DNA from: Arcicella rosea
GTDB lineage: Bacteria > Bacteroidota > Bacteroidia > Cytophagales > Spirosomataceae
Direction: 5' to 3'
NCBI RefSeq assembly: GCF_040543805.1
Contig: NZ_JBEUMS010000012.1
Span: 124,001-188,000, forward strand
Length of the DNA stretch: 64,000 nt
In this document: positions 1 through 8,963 of the stretch, in pieces
Layout of the letters: every line of letters starts with the position of its first letter
How positions within the stretch are numbered: the stretch's first letter is position 1
Program-made: the position numbers and the translations under genes
Notes under the pieces: generated by a model
The model's input: only the letters and a program-made list of their open reading frames with translations
Database searches by the model: none
Told to the model about the DNA's origin: nothing

Positions 1-836
1 AAAACAGAAACTAAAGGAGTAAACAGCGAATCTACTTTTACTAAATCTAAAGATTTTTCACGGTAAACATTGGCTTGCTTGGTAAATGCAATTGTTGAAG
101 GTTCTTCTTGAACAAAGGCTTTGAGTACTCTAATACCAGAAAATGCTTCTTGAGTAAAAGTAGAAATTTTAGATAAATTTGCTTGAATCTGTTCAGATTT
201 TCGCATAATAATTGTGTTGACAAAATAGATACTTCCCGACAAAAATGGAACTGGTAATAATACATACCAAGTAAGTTTTTGATTGACCGAAAGCATATAC
301 CAAACCACAAGAATGAAAACAGAAATTAAGTTAAGCCCATACATCAAGCTTGGACCAACGTACATTCTTACTTTATTTACATCTTCAGAGATTCTTGCCA
401 TCAAATCGCCAGTGTTGTTTTTACGGTAAAAACTCAAAGGAAGTGTTTGATAATGTTGATAAATTTCGTTTTTCAAATCAAACTCAATATGTCTGGACAT
501 TACGATAAGTGTTTGGCGAACTAGAAAAAGGAAAAATCCTTTCAATAATGCCAATACCAAAATCAACGAACCATATAGCAGAATTGAAAATGCGAAGAAT
601 TCATAAACCATTTTTTGTGAAACAAAACCATCGTAAAGAAAATATAAGTCGATAGTTTCTTTCACCAAATCAAGCGCATAACGCACAATCTGAGCGGGAA
701 CTACGCCAAAAAGATTGGAAATGAAAGTGAAAAGTGTACCTAAAATAAGGTACCATTTATATTTTAGAAAGTATTGATTAAGATGCTTTAGGGATTTCAT
801 ATTTCGATAACCAATGGAAGAAAGTAAAGGTTTCAT
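1..836 (-). CDS. ABC exporter, transmembrane half (partial, runs off left edge)
   Basis: The reverse strand reads continuously from an ATG at 836 (in-frame alternative at 800) to the window edge, about 278 residues. It shows the hydrophobic helices and signature of the type I exporter membrane domain: an early helix before a VVPAQIVRYALDLV stretch, the coupling-helix region around SRHIEFDLKNEIYQHYQ, and TGDLMARISEDVNKVR, followed by TFTQEAFSGIRVLKAF. This is the fold of MdlB/MsbA-like exporters, which normally carry the ATPase domain downstream, here outside the window. Substrate cannot be told. The gene is divergent from nusB with a 163-bp gap. Confidence 0.85.
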   Translation of the reverse strand, partial: MKPLLSSIGYRNMKSLKHLNQYFLKYKWYLILGTLFTFISNLFGVVPAQIVRYALDLVKETIDLYFLYDGFVSQKMVYEFFAFSILLYGSLILVLALLKGFFLFLVRQTLIVMSRHIEFDLKNEIYQHYQTLPLSFYRKNNTGDLMARISEDVNKVRMYVGPSLMYGLNLISVFILVVWYMLSVNQKLTWYVLLPVPFLSGSIYFVNTIIMRKSEQIQANLSKISTFTQEAFSGIRVLKAFVQEEPSTIAFTKQANVYREKSLDLVKVDSLFTPLVSV

Positions 837-921
837 CCATTACACACATTTATATTTAGTAAAATTATGATTAAAATTGAAAATTTTGTGCTTGAATCGT
901 GCTTTTTTCTTTAAAAAATAC

Positions 922-929
922 TAATTTTG
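922..929 (+). promoter_or_regulatory. Likely nusB promoter -7 box
   Basis: TAATTTTG fits the Bacteroidota -7 consensus TAnnTTTG exactly and lies 70 bases before the nusB ATG. No clean -33 TTTG is seen at the usual distance. A dyad (CAAAGTAA, one base, TTACTTTG) at 943-959 lies in the predicted leader. Confidence 0.45.
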
Positions 930-999
930 CACCCTCTTTCAGCAAAGTAATTTACTTTGTTGGAGCTTCACTACCAAAACGTTCTTTCTAAATTACCCA

Positions 1000-2157
1000 A
1001 TGGTAAACAGACGACTTCTCCGAACAAAGGCATTTCAAAGCCTTTATGCCTTCCGCCAAGCGGAACGTGCTGATTATCAGTTAGCATTCGACCAAATTGC
1101 TGATTCTTTTCTCCCAAATCTTGACTTAATGATTCCTAAAGAGCAACAAATGTTAAAGCTTGATGCTTTGCGTAAGTTGGCTGAACAACGTTTTGAGGAA
1201 TTATTCAACTTGAAATCTACCAATGATGATATTCCAGCGGAAGCTAAAAATGCAGCTAGATACGCACTTGAGTCATACAAAAGTTATGTGAAAAAAGATA
1301 AGGCTACAATTACTGATAATATGGTAGCCGAGGTAGAAAGCGTTTATGATGCTTATCTAAAAATGCTTCAATTGCTGTTGGAAATTACTGAAATTGCTGT
1401 TTGGGATGAACAACGCCGTTTGGTAGAAACCGATCATCGTACTTCAAGATTGGCTAGAAACCAAGTATTGATTGCCTTGAAGAATTTACCGATGTTTACA
1501 ACTGGAATTATCAGAAGTAATGCAAAATGGACAGAAGATGACCAAAACATGTTGCGTAAACTTTTCTTAGAAGCAATCTTGCCTGATACAACTTTCCAGT
1601 CGTACCTTCGTACAACCAAACATACTTTTGAGGAAGATTTGGCGTTGGTTCAGTATCTTGTAAAAACATTTGTACTGAAACATCACATTATTGCTGATTA
1701 TTTCGAGGAAAAAGACCTAAATTGGAACGAAAATAAAGATGTACTCAAAAGCCTTTGTGTAAAGACTTTCAAGATTGAAAAAGTTGAAGAGTTGGTTTTA
1801 CAACCTTTGGCCTTAAATTGGGACGATGATAAACACTTTTTTGTAGATCTTTTTAATAATGTTTTGGATAACGATGAGTCTTATGAAAAACTCATCACCG
1901 ACCAAACTAAAAACTGGGAAGGCGACCGTCTGGCAATGACAGATATGTTGATTCTTAAATTAGGTTTGGCAGAAATGATTCATTTTACCAGTATTCCTGT
2001 AAAAGTATCAATCAACGAATATATCGAATTGGCTAAAAACTATTCAACACCAAAGTCGGGTCAATTTATTAACGGTTTGTTGGATGTACTTTCTCAGAAA
2101 TTACAGAAAGAAGGAATCATTAGAAAATCTGGACGAGGCTTAATTGATAATAAATAA
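1000..2157 (+). CDS. nusB: Transcription antitermination factor NusB (long Bacteroidota form)
   Basis: NusB binds boxA RNA with S10 (NusE) in rRNA antitermination complexes. The C-terminal part (about residues 240-375) has the all-helical NusB fold, with DRLAMTDMLILKLGLAEM and VSINEYIELAKNYSTPKSGQFINGLL typical of the family. At 385 residues it is well over twice the length of E. coli NusB (about 139); the N-terminal extension starts with the NusB-like VNRRLLRTKAFQSLYAF and is otherwise helical and charged. Long forms of this kind are usual in Bacteroidota. It heads a run of same-strand genes ending with coaE. Confidence 0.93.
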   Translation: MVNRRLLRTKAFQSLYAFRQAERADYQLAFDQIADSFLPNLDLMIPKEQQMLKLDALRKLAEQRFEELFNLKSTNDDIPAEAKNAARYALESYKSYVKKDKATITDNMVAEVESVYDAYLKMLQLLLEITEIAVWDEQRRLVETDHRTSRLARNQVLIALKNLPMFTTGIIRSNAKWTEDDQNMLRKLFLEAILPDTTFQSYLRTTKHTFEEDLALVQYLVKTFVLKHHIIADYFEEKDLNWNENKDVLKSLCVKTFKIEKVEELVLQPLALNWDDDKHFFVDLFNNVLDNDESYEKLITDQTKNWEGDRLAMTDMLILKLGLAEMIHFTSIPVKVSINEYIELAKNYSTPKSGQFINGLLDVLSQKLQKEGIIRKSGRGLIDNK

Positions 2158-2225
2158 GCATTTATTTGAGCCATGCCTTGTACTTATTCTATAAATTTGA
2201 TTTTTAACCGATAACTTACAATACC

Positions 2226-2525
2226 ATGAGTAAATCATCAAAAACATTTTGGGCATTCATGACAGGCGCTGCTGTTGGTGCTGCTTTAGGAATTTTATAT
2301 GCACCCGATAAAGGTGAAAATACCCGTAACAAACTGTTTTATCAACTTCAAAAGTATCGTGACCAATTACAAGGTTTAATTTCAGATTTGATTGATGGTA
2401 AAGAAATACCTGAAACAATGGCAAAATCTGAAGGCAAAAAAGTAGTAAACGAAGCACGTGAAAAAGCAGAACGTTTGTTGGAAGATGTAGAAAGCATGAT
2501 GAGCCAGATTAAAGCTAAAGCCTAA
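2226..2525 (+). CDS. YtxH domain protein
   Basis: A 99-residue protein with an N-terminal glycine/alanine-rich hydrophobic helix (FMTGAAVGAALGILYAP) followed by DKGENTRNKL, the hallmark of YtxH proteins (also called gas-vesicle-like or general stress proteins). The rest is a charged amphipathic helix. YtxH proteins are small membrane-anchored proteins of uncertain role, sometimes stress-induced. It lies 68 bases after nusB and 28 before the DUF1573 gene, so is probably cotranscribed. Confidence 0.85.
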   Translation: MSKSSKTFWAFMTGAAVGAALGILYAPDKGENTRNKLFYQLQKYRDQLQGLISDLIDGKEIPETMAKSEGKKVVNEAREKAERLLEDVESMMSQIKAKA

Positions 2526-2553
2526 TTTTGAATTCTATTCGAATATTCATCAC

Positions 2554-2994
2554 ATGAAAAAAGTAATCATCTTTGCATTAGGAATCAGTGTTTTTTTTGC
2601 TTGTCAAAATAAACAAAAAAGTGATAGTCAATCAGTAGCAGAATCTGCAGCTGCATTTCAACCAACAAGTGATAAATTTCCTGTTATGCAGGCAGACTCA
2701 CAGTCGGTAGATTTAGGGGTAATTACAGAAGGCGATACCATCGTTCACATTTATAAATTTAGAAATACTGGCAATATGCCTTTGGTTTTAAGTAATGTGA
2801 ATGCTTCTTGTGGTTGTACTACGCCATCGTATTCTACTACACCAGTTGAGCCGGGTGAGCAAGGTTTTATCAAAGTAAAATTTGATAGTAAAGGCAAAGA
2901 AGGTAAACTAAGCAAAACAGTAACTGCTCTTGCGAATACTAATCCGGCTGAAAATACTTTTTCTTTTAAAATTGAAGTATTGAAGAAGAAGTAG
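2554..2994 (+). CDS. DUF1573 lipoprotein
   Basis: A 146-residue protein with a lipoprotein signal: a hydrophobic stretch, then the lipobox FFAC with Cys near residue 17. The mature part is a beta-sandwich DUF1573 domain: DLGVITEGDTIVHIYKFRNTG, then the family motif NASCGCTTPSY with two Cys, and GFIKVKFDSKGKEG. DUF1573 proteins are abundant in Bacteroidota, resemble Ig-like/MSP folds, and have no proven function. Its place between nusB and yajC is consistent with a housekeeping envelope gene. Confidence 0.9.
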   Translation: MKKVIIFALGISVFFACQNKQKSDSQSVAESAAAFQPTSDKFPVMQADSQSVDLGVITEGDTIVHIYKFRNTGNMPLVLSNVNASCGCTTPSYSTTPVEPGEQGFIKVKFDSKGKEGKLSKTVTALANTNPAENTFSFKIEVLKKK

Positions 2995-3029
2995 AAAAAC
3001 CAAAAAATATTTAATCAAAAAAAATAGAT

Positions 3030-3344
3030 ATGTTCAACAGTATTTTATTACAAGGAGCGTTTGGTGGAGGTGGTGCATCTTCTCTTTTATTAATTGGTGG
3101 AATGTTCGTAGTCATGTATTTTTTCATGATTCGTCCACAACAAAAAAAGCAAAAAGATCAACAAGCTTATGTTGATTCGTTAAAAACTGGCGATAAAGTA
3201 GTAACAATTGGTGGTTTGCATGGAACTGTTACTTCTGTAAGAGAAAAAACAGTTGTATTAGAAGTAGATTCAAGCAAAGGAGTAAGAATGGTGTTTTTGA
3301 AAACAGCTATTTCTAAAGACTCTTCTGCACAAATTGGCGAATAA
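3030..3344 (+). CDS. yajC: Preprotein translocase subunit YajC
   Basis: YajC is the small single-helix partner of SecDF at the Sec translocon. The 104-residue protein has one helix (LLLIGGMFVVMYFFMIRP) followed by QQKKQKDQQAYVDSLKTGDKVVTIGGLHGTV, the canonical YajC cytosolic beta domain. Length is normal. It sits between a lipoprotein and a YbbR-domain protein. An inverted repeat directly downstream may end or process the message. Confidence 0.95.
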   Translation: MFNSILLQGAFGGGGASSLLLIGGMFVVMYFFMIRPQQKKQKDQQAYVDSLKTGDKVVTIGGLHGTVTSVREKTVVLEVDSSKGVRMVFLKTAISKDSSAQIGE

Positions 3345-3360
3345 AGTTTGTCATTCCCCT

Positions 3361-3404
3361 AATTAACGATGAGTATTTTATAAGAAAAGTACTCATCGTT
3401 AATT
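3361..3404 (+). terminator. Hairpin between yajC and ybbR-like gene
   Basis: A perfect 15-bp inverted repeat (AATTAACGATGAGTA at 3361-3375, complement at 3390-3404) around a 14-base loop. It has no long T run, so it may be a weak terminator, an attenuator or an mRNA-processing hairpin within the run of genes. Confidence 0.5.
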
Positions 3405-3419
3405 TGTAAATTTCTTCAG

Positions 3420-4094
3420 ATGAAACCCGCTCCTACAAAAACTGATTACAAAGCTGTAATAGTGAGCCTTTTTGCTGCTATCATCTTTTGGATCATGAAT
3501 GCCTTGAACAAAGAAGGTTATTCGCAAAAAATATCATTTCCTATTCGTATTACTTACGACGACTCACTTTACATTCCGACTCAGCCACTTCCTGAAAAAA
3601 TTTCTGTTAATGTTTCTGGTAACGGTTGGGATTTATTACGTAAATCTCTTGCCCTGTACAAAACTCCCATTCAGTACGAAATTGCCAAGCCTTTAAAAAC
3701 TAAATTTTTAAACACAGGAATGCTCACAGATTCAATTCAGGAGTATATTCAAGATGTGACGGTAAATTATGTAGTAGCAGACCGTTTTGAATTAGAGTTT
3801 GAACGCAAAATCAAGAAAGACTTTCTTGTGAAAGTTGATAGTTTACATATTCCATTGAAAGACCATTACGTTGTTTCAAGTGTGATAAATCTTAGCCCTA
3901 GAACGGTAATGATTGAAGGTCCAGAATCTATTTTAAAAGCAATGGATAGTACAATTTATCTTAAAGTACCTGGACAAAAAATTAAAGATAATTATGACGA
4001 AGAAATCAATTTACCTTTTGCAAAAAACAATATGCTGAAAGTAAGTAAGAAGAAAGTCAATGTTAGTTTTGAGGTTGAAGAATTACTAAAATAA
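3420..4094 (+). CDS. YbbR domain-containing protein (CdaR-like)
   Basis: A 224-residue protein with one N-terminal membrane helix (about residues 14-32) and an extracytoplasmic part with YbbR-type beta domains. One repeat includes ISVNVSGNGWDLL and another VVSSVINLSPRTVMIEGPESIL. YbbR proteins in Firmicutes (CdaR) regulate the diadenylate cyclase CdaA; whether that holds here cannot be told, because no cdaA lies in the window. The stop overlaps the coaE start by one base (TAATG), so translational coupling with coaE is likely. Confidence 0.85.
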   Translation: MKPAPTKTDYKAVIVSLFAAIIFWIMNALNKEGYSQKISFPIRITYDDSLYIPTQPLPEKISVNVSGNGWDLLRKSLALYKTPIQYEIAKPLKTKFLNTGMLTDSIQEYIQDVTVNYVVADRFELEFERKIKKDFLVKVDSLHIPLKDHYVVSSVINLSPRTVMIEGPESILKAMDSTIYLKVPGQKIKDNYDEEINLPFAKNNMLKVSKKKVNVSFEVEELLK

Positions 4095-4717
4095 TGGGAA
4101 AAGTAATTGGTATAACTGGCGGAATTGGTTCAGGGAAAAGTATCATCTGCAAGATATTCTCAATACTGGGTGTGCCAATTTACGAAGCCGATACCCGTGC
4201 GAAATGGCTTGTTTCGAATAATTTGTCACTCAAAGCTTCAATTATTCAATTATTGGGAGAAAATGCCTATAAAAGTAACGGAGATTATCACCGTGAATGG
4301 GTTGCTTCAGAAGTATTCAACAAACCAGATTTACTACTACAATTAAATGCTTTAGTTCATCCTGCTGTTCATCAAGATGCAAGAGAATGGATTGCCAATA
4401 ATCAGCATTATCCCTTTGTACTTTATGAAGCCGCATTGATGAAAGCCGCTGGCAATGGAAATGTTTTTGATAAAGTTATTGTGGTAACTTGTCCATTGGC
4501 ATTAAGAATTCAACGAGTAAAAGAAAGAGATAAGCGTTCTTTGGAAGAAATTGAGGCAATTATTGCTAGACAATTACCAGAAGAAGAACGATTAAAAATA
4601 GCAGATTTTATCATTCAGAATGATGAGAAAACCTCACTGATTGAACAAGTACTTGATTTATATAATCGAATCCTGGATAAAGATTCTTGCATAAAAAAAG
4701 GCAATTCAGATAAATGA
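4094..4717 (+). CDS. coaE: Dephospho-CoA kinase
   Basis: CoaE phosphorylates the 3'-hydroxyl of the ribose of dephospho-CoA with ATP, the last step of coenzyme A synthesis. The P-loop GGIGSGKS is at residues 9-16, followed by the family regions IYEADTRAKWLV, LVHPAVHQDAREW, LYEAALMKAAG and ERDKRSLEEIEAIIARQ. The length of 207 residues is normal. It ends the nusB-to-coaE run; its last codons form the left arm of the terminator. Confidence 0.96.
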   Translation: MGKVIGITGGIGSGKSIICKIFSILGVPIYEADTRAKWLVSNNLSLKASIIQLLGENAYKSNGDYHREWVASEVFNKPDLLLQLNALVHPAVHQDAREWIANNQHYPFVLYEAALMKAAGNGNVFDKVIVVTCPLALRIQRVKERDKRSLEEIEAIIARQLPEEERLKIADFIIQNDEKTSLIEQVLDLYNRILDKDSCIKKGNSDK

Positions 4718-4730
4718 ATTGCCTTTTTTT
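4693..4730 (+). terminator. Rho-independent terminator of coaE
   Basis: AAAGGCAATTCA pairs with TGAATTGCCTTT around a short loop and is followed by a T run. The left arm lies inside the coaE 3' end and the stop codon TGA opens the right arm. The A/T-flanked stem could also act for the converging gene that ends at 4750. Confidence 0.85.
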
Positions 4731-4749
4731 GTTAGTTTTTAGCATCTAT

Positions 4750-5385
4750 TCACTGGTGCCTAACCAATAATTTCTTGGTTACTAAAGAGCGTCCATCAGC
4801 CGAAAGTTGATATAAATAAATACCATTTCCCCAATCTTTGGTTGAAATAGACTTTATGTTAGCGTCTTTGTCGAGAATTTCTTCTTTAATTTCACTACCA
4901 AGTACATTGTAAAAAGTAATCTTTACTTCGTTTACTTGTGATGAAATATTGTACTTAATCCAAGCTGCATCATCAGCAGGATTTGGGTAAATATTTGAAA
5001 CTGAAATTTTATCGTTATCGAATAATTTATCTTCTGAACTAAACGATTCTTCTGCTCTACTTTCTGCTACGGCTATTGGTGTTTCTGTTTTAGTCGTATA
5101 ATTTTTTGGTGTTTGTACCATCAAAGAATTAGTAAAGTACTGACTAATTGCAGCAGAACGCTGATAATTTATATTTCTATCAAGTGTTAATTGTGAAGGC
5201 TGAAAATATGTAAAAGCTTTCTTTTTGAAAGAAGAAGTTGTAATCTGGCTCATAGTCTTTTGCTTAGGCTTAACGTCTAAGCGACTTTTGTAGCGATTCT
5301 CGGCAGTTTGTGCGAATGATGATATCGATGATATCAAGCATCCGTAAATTAACCAAGATTTTATATTTGAAAGTATAGGTTTCAT
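4750..5385 (-). CDS. T9SS type A sorting domain protein
   Basis: About 211 residues from the chosen ATG at 5385 (MKPILSNIKSW); an upstream in-frame ATG at 5397 is also possible. An N-terminal hydrophobic segment ending SSFAQ looks like a signal peptide. The middle is low in recognisable motifs. The last 75 residues form a type A Por sorting domain: NIYPNPADDAAWIKY, VKITFYNVLGSEI, NGIYLYQLSADGRSLVTKKLLV. Such proteins are exported by the type IX secretion system and attached to or released from the cell surface. No catalytic domain is seen. Confidence 0.85.
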   Translation of the reverse strand: MKPILSNIKSWLIYGCLISSISSFAQTAENRYKSRLDVKPKQKTMSQITTSSFKKKAFTYFQPSQLTLDRNINYQRSAAISQYFTNSLMVQTPKNYTTKTETPIAVAESRAEESFSSEDKLFDNDKISVSNIYPNPADDAAWIKYNISSQVNEVKITFYNVLGSEIKEEILDKDANIKSISTKDWGNGIYLYQLSADGRSLVTKKLLVRHQ

Positions 5386-5512
5386 TTCATTTATCAATTA
5401 TTTATGCAAACAACATTAGTCAATCGAGGAAGATTTTTAATTCTTTATATTACCAAAGACTGTAAAATCGGATGAAAGGTTGCTTTTGTTTTTGACTTTT
5501 TTATTTATATAA

Positions 5513-5544
5513 CAAAAATATATTAAAAATGTTCAATTTTCAAA
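5513..5544 (-). promoter_or_regulatory. Promoter for the T9SS cargo gene
   Basis: On the minus strand, TTTG (5541-5544) is followed after 20 bases by TATTTTTG (5513-5520), matching the Bacteroidota -33/-7 pair with usual spacing. It lies 128 bases upstream of the start at 5385 and overlaps the 3' end of the OstA-like gene. Confidence 0.5.
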
Positions 5545-7270
5545 GTTTTGGCAACGATTTTTTCTTTATTTTATTATTCGGTGAATTAATAATTTTCTTT
5601 TCTACTTTTTTTACTTCAACTGAGTCTTTTACAATTGCCTTTGGCATTACTATTTTTGGAAGAGTTATTCTTGCTAAAATACTTTCTTTAGTGGGTATTT
5701 CTGTAACTCTCCATCTAAAACCATCCAATTCTTTATCTTCTTCTCTTAATTCTTTTGGCGGAATGAATTTGCCGTCTGGTTTGGCTAAAAAAGAAATTCT
5801 AGAGATTTTGTTTTTGGCAAAATTCATATTCATTTTTCCACATTGTACTCTATTCATGCCAGTTAGCGTATTTTTTTCATCTACGGCATAATAAATACTT
5901 TCTCCATTTCCTTCAACATTTACTCTTTCAATTTTTGAATCATTAGTGAACCTTACAACCATTTTACGTCCTTTTATTTGGTTGTAATTGGTTAAAGTAT
6001 CAGTAGCAATTACGAAAGACTTCCCTTTCATATTCATCACACTGATTTTATTATTCTTGAGTAAAATATTAATAGAATCTGCTTCTGATTGATTTTTTAA
6101 ATTCCAAAGAACAGGTTTTTGATAGAAGTAAATCGTTGAATCCGAAACGTTATAACTCAGCGAATCACATTTTCCTGAAAAATCACTTTTATAAATTAAT
6201 ACTCTTTTGTAAGCGTAAAGCTTTTTAGTTTTGGTCTCTTTATTATCTATAGAAACCAAAGTGTCTGCTGTTAGAAAAAGCGTATCATTTTCTAAAACAT
6301 TCTTTAACAAAGCATGCCCAAATACTCTGGTAACACCTGTTTTCTTAGAATATCTGCCACGGTCGCCTGTTAGAATTGCTTTGTCTTTTTTAGAGATAAA
6401 ATGAATATTTCCAATCGCAATACCAATTTCGGTTGGCGGGTCATAAATCATCGTATCGGCAGTCATGGTATAGTCTTCTGTTTTTACTGTTGACCGACCT
6501 TTTAAATTAGAAATTTTGGTCACCGTGTTGTATTGGCTACCCGGATTAGCATAAGTCGTATCTTTTTTATTAACGACCAAAGTAGGAGCAATAAAAAAAG
6601 CTTCTTTCGATAAAGTACTATAACGCAAAGAATCCGCCGTTAAACTTCCTTCTTTATCAAGAACGTGAACATCCTTTTTAAAATCAAAAAGTTTAGTAAC
6701 AGTATTGTAATAGCCTTCTTTACTGGTTAATGTACTCTTTTTGTCAATAATTTTTCCTCCAGTATTATAGTAAGCAATACTGGTATTCAAATCATAGTCA
6801 AGTTTATTGGTAGAAAGTACAATCGTTCTATCATCCAATTTTACGTGTCCGTTGATAATTGCTTTTCTTTCGTTTCCGAAATAATAAGCGGTATCTCCAG
6901 TAATGGTAACAGTATCTGCTTGAATGATTTTTACTTTTCCGTAGGCTTCCAAAATATTAGTTGTCTCGTTCAAAATCGCCAAGTTGCAATAAAGTAAAGT
7001 TGTACCTTGGCGTAAACCAACATTGCCAATGAGTTTTTTCATTTGCATAAATGGTTGATTTTGACCAATTAAACTATCCGCTTTCATGATTTCTACTTTA
7101 CTTGGATTGCCAGTTGGCGTTTGAGCTTTTGCAGAAAAAAAAGTAAAGCTTAACATGATTAAACTCAAAAAAACATACGATAAAACCTTTGAAATAGATT
7201 TGCCTATTTCAAATGCCTTCGTTGATTCTTGAATTGCGTTTATTTGATGTATTTTTGTGGAATATTTCAT
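5540..7270 (-). CDS. OstA/LptA-like outer-membrane biogenesis protein
   Basis: About 576 residues from an ATG at 7270, which gives a signal-anchor-like segment (SYVFLSLIMLSFTFFSAKAQ). After it come repeated beta-strand motifs of the OstA/LptA type: GQNQPFMQMKKLIGNVGLRQG, LEAYGKVKIIQADTVTITGDTAYY, AIINGHVKLDDRTIVLSTNKLDYD. LptA-fold proteins bind LPS and bridge it across the periplasm. This protein is about three times the length of E. coli LptA (185 residues), with the jellyroll repeat extended, which is common for the Bacteroidota OstA-like family. A role in LPS transport is inferred from the fold. It is divergent from tilS. Confidence 0.85.
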   Translation of the reverse strand: MKYSTKIHQINAIQESTKAFEIGKSISKVLSYVFLSLIMLSFTFFSAKAQTPTGNPSKVEIMKADSLIGQNQPFMQMKKLIGNVGLRQGTTLLYCNLAILNETTNILEAYGKVKIIQADTVTITGDTAYYFGNERKAIINGHVKLDDRTIVLSTNKLDYDLNTSIAYYNTGGKIIDKKSTLTSKEGYYNTVTKLFDFKKDVHVLDKEGSLTADSLRYSTLSKEAFFIAPTLVVNKKDTTYANPGSQYNTVTKISNLKGRSTVKTEDYTMTADTMIYDPPTEIGIAIGNIHFISKKDKAILTGDRGRYSKKTGVTRVFGHALLKNVLENDTLFLTADTLVSIDNKETKTKKLYAYKRVLIYKSDFSGKCDSLSYNVSDSTIYFYQKPVLWNLKNQSEADSINILLKNNKISVMNMKGKSFVIATDTLTNYNQIKGRKMVVRFTNDSKIERVNVEGNGESIYYAVDEKNTLTGMNRVQCGKMNMNFAKNKISRISFLAKPDGKFIPPKELREEDKELDGFRWRVTEIPTKESILARITLPKIVMPKAIVKDSVEVKKVEKKIINSPNNKIKKKSLPKL

Positions 7271-7284
7271 AAATCTTGTGCTTG

Positions 7285-7292
7285 CAAAATTA
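7285..7292 (-). promoter_or_regulatory. -7 box for the OstA-like gene
   Basis: The minus strand reads TAATTTTG, fitting TAnnTTTG, about 15 bases upstream of the ATG at 7270. This implies a very short leader and favours 7270 over the in-frame ATG at 7297, which would lie upstream of transcription. Confidence 0.45.
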
Positions 7293-7305
7293 GCCAAATA
7301 AAATC

Positions 7306-8634
7306 ATGCTCAACGAGTTTTTAACGTTTATTAACAAACAAAATCTTATTCAACCGTCTCAAAAAGTACTTTTAGCGGTAAGTGGTGGTATGGATTCTGT
7401 CGTGATGTGCGACCTTTTCAGTAAAGCAAAACTTGATTTTGCGATTGCTCATTGCAATTTTGGACTTCGTGGAGAAGAGTCAAATGAAGATGAAATGTTT
7501 GTTAAAAAACTGTCTATTAAATACAAAGTTCCATTCTATGTAACGACTTTCCAAACGGCGGACTTTGCAGAAAACGAAAAGATTTCTACGCAAATGGCTG
7601 CTCGTATTTTAAGATACGAATGGTTTGAAAAAATAAGAACACAGCATCAATTCGATTATATTGCTACGGCACATCATCAAAATGATGTATTAGAAACAGT
7701 ATTGCTCAATTTGACTAAAGGAACTGGTATAGCTGGTTTGCATGGTATTAGAGTGAAAAATGGACATATTATTCGACCAGTTTTATTTGCTGAAAAAGAA
7801 AGTATTTTTGATTATGTAGTTGAAAATCAGATTATTTGGCGAGAAGATTCTTCCAATGAATCGAATAAATATCAACGTAATTTGATTAGGAATGAAGTTG
7901 TTCCATTATTGAAACAAATCAATCCAAATCTTGAAAATACCATTCAACAAACTGTAGAAAGAATTACAGCAGTTGAAGATATTTTTGAACAAGAAATGGA
8001 AATGCTGAGAAAACAAATTACTTGGTCGGATTCACAAGCGATTTATGTGAATTATAAAGCGATTCAAACGCTTTCACAACCTGTGATTAAACTGGCAGAA
8101 TTGTTGAAACCTTATAATTTTAGTTATCAGCAAAGTCAGGATATTTTTGAAGCTTTCGATAAAGAATCGGGTAAAACTTTCTTGACGCCTACGCATACTT
8201 TGGTGAAAGACCGCACTGAATTGGTGATTACAGCTAAAAACCTACAAGCTTTTACAAGTAAAACGATTGAAAAAAATAATGTAGTCGTAGAGTTTGGTGA
8301 TAGAATGTTGAACATCGGAGAATTTACCGAAATAGAAGAAGGATTCGTTGTGCCAACTGCCAAGAAGTTAGCTTGTTTGGATGCCGATAAAATTCGTTTT
8401 CCACTTCAATTAAGAAAATGGAAAGAAGGCGATTGGTTTTGTCCGCTAGGAATGAACAAGAAAAAACTCATCAGTGATTTTTTAATTGACCAAAAAGTGC
8501 CTTTAAACCTAAAGAAAGAAGTTTACTTACTGACATCAAACGGTTCTATCGTTTGGGTAATTGGTTTTAGAATTGACGATAGATTTAAAGTAACAGATAA
8601 AACGGCTAAAATTTGCTTGATGGAAGTGAAGTAA
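7306..8634 (+). CDS. tilS: tRNA(Ile)-lysidine synthase TilS
   Basis: TilS attaches lysine to C34 of the CAU-anticodon tRNA-Ile using ATP, changing codon reading from AUG to AUA. The PP-loop SGGMDS is at residues 26-31, followed by HCNFGLRG and the TAHHQNDVLETVLLNLTKGTG region; NLIRNEVVPLL belongs to the tRNA-binding part. The C-terminal TilS_C domain (about 365-440) includes LRKWKEGDWFCPLGM and KKLISDFLIDQKVPL. The length of 442 residues is normal. Its start is close to that of the divergent OstA-like gene. Confidence 0.96.
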   Translation: MLNEFLTFINKQNLIQPSQKVLLAVSGGMDSVVMCDLFSKAKLDFAIAHCNFGLRGEESNEDEMFVKKLSIKYKVPFYVTTFQTADFAENEKISTQMAARILRYEWFEKIRTQHQFDYIATAHHQNDVLETVLLNLTKGTGIAGLHGIRVKNGHIIRPVLFAEKESIFDYVVENQIIWREDSSNESNKYQRNLIRNEVVPLLKQINPNLENTIQQTVERITAVEDIFEQEMEMLRKQITWSDSQAIYVNYKAIQTLSQPVIKLAELLKPYNFSYQQSQDIFEAFDKESGKTFLTPTHTLVKDRTELVITAKNLQAFTSKTIEKNNVVVEFGDRMLNIGEFTEIEEGFVVPTAKKLACLDADKIRFPLQLRKWKEGDWFCPLGMNKKKLISDFLIDQKVPLNLKKEVYLLTSNGSIVWVIGFRIDDRFKVTDKTAKICLMEVK

Positions 8635-8669
8635 TTGAAGTTTGAATTTGTAAAGGTGGATGAATAATG

Positions 8670-8707
8670 ATTTTCTTTGTCGAATCTAAAAGTTTGACAA
8701 AGAAAAT
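8670..8707. terminator. Intergenic inverted repeat between convergent genes
   Basis: ATTTTCTTTGTC (8670-8681) pairs with its complement at 8696-8707 around a 14-base loop. It lies between the convergent tilS and DUF2442 genes and probably ends both transcripts, although neither side has a strong T run. Confidence 0.5.
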
Positions 8708-8711
8708 TTAT

Positions 8712-8963
8712 CTAATTTGAAATCTTTCCTTCATAAAGTTGAACAGTTGGAAAAATCAGATCCCAGTCCTCTCCCCAGACTAATTTTCCATTTTCGATAC
8801 TAAACTGTTTGAAGTTTTTGATTTTTCTATAAAACTTAAAAATTGCATGTTCTTTAGCACTTAAAAAAGGTTTAAAATCCACTTCCTTTTGTGTGTTGTC
8901 TGAGAAAGTAATATTCAGTACAAGTCCGTTTATGTATTCGGCTTTAATTACACTAATGCTCAT
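8712..8963 (-). CDS. DUF2442 domain protein
   Basis: An 83-residue protein that matches the DUF2442 family along its length: ISVIKAEYINGLVLNITFSDN, KEVDFKPFL, and the end KLVWGEDWDLIFPTVQLYE. The family has no proven biochemical role. It overlaps the upstream DUF4160 gene by four bases (ATGA), so the two are translationally coupled. DUF4160/DUF2442 pairs are frequent in bacteria and have been suggested to behave like toxin-antitoxin pairs; that is inference for this copy. Confidence 0.88.
   Translation of the reverse strand: MSISVIKAEYINGLVLNITFSDNTQKEVDFKPFLSAKEHAIFKFYRKIKNFKQFSIENGKLVWGEDWDLIFPTVQLYEGKISN

Noticed and set aside
5529..5891. 120-codon plus-strand frame
   Set aside because: Antisense shadow of the OstA-like gene, with a Phe/Ser-rich composition caused by the opposite strand.
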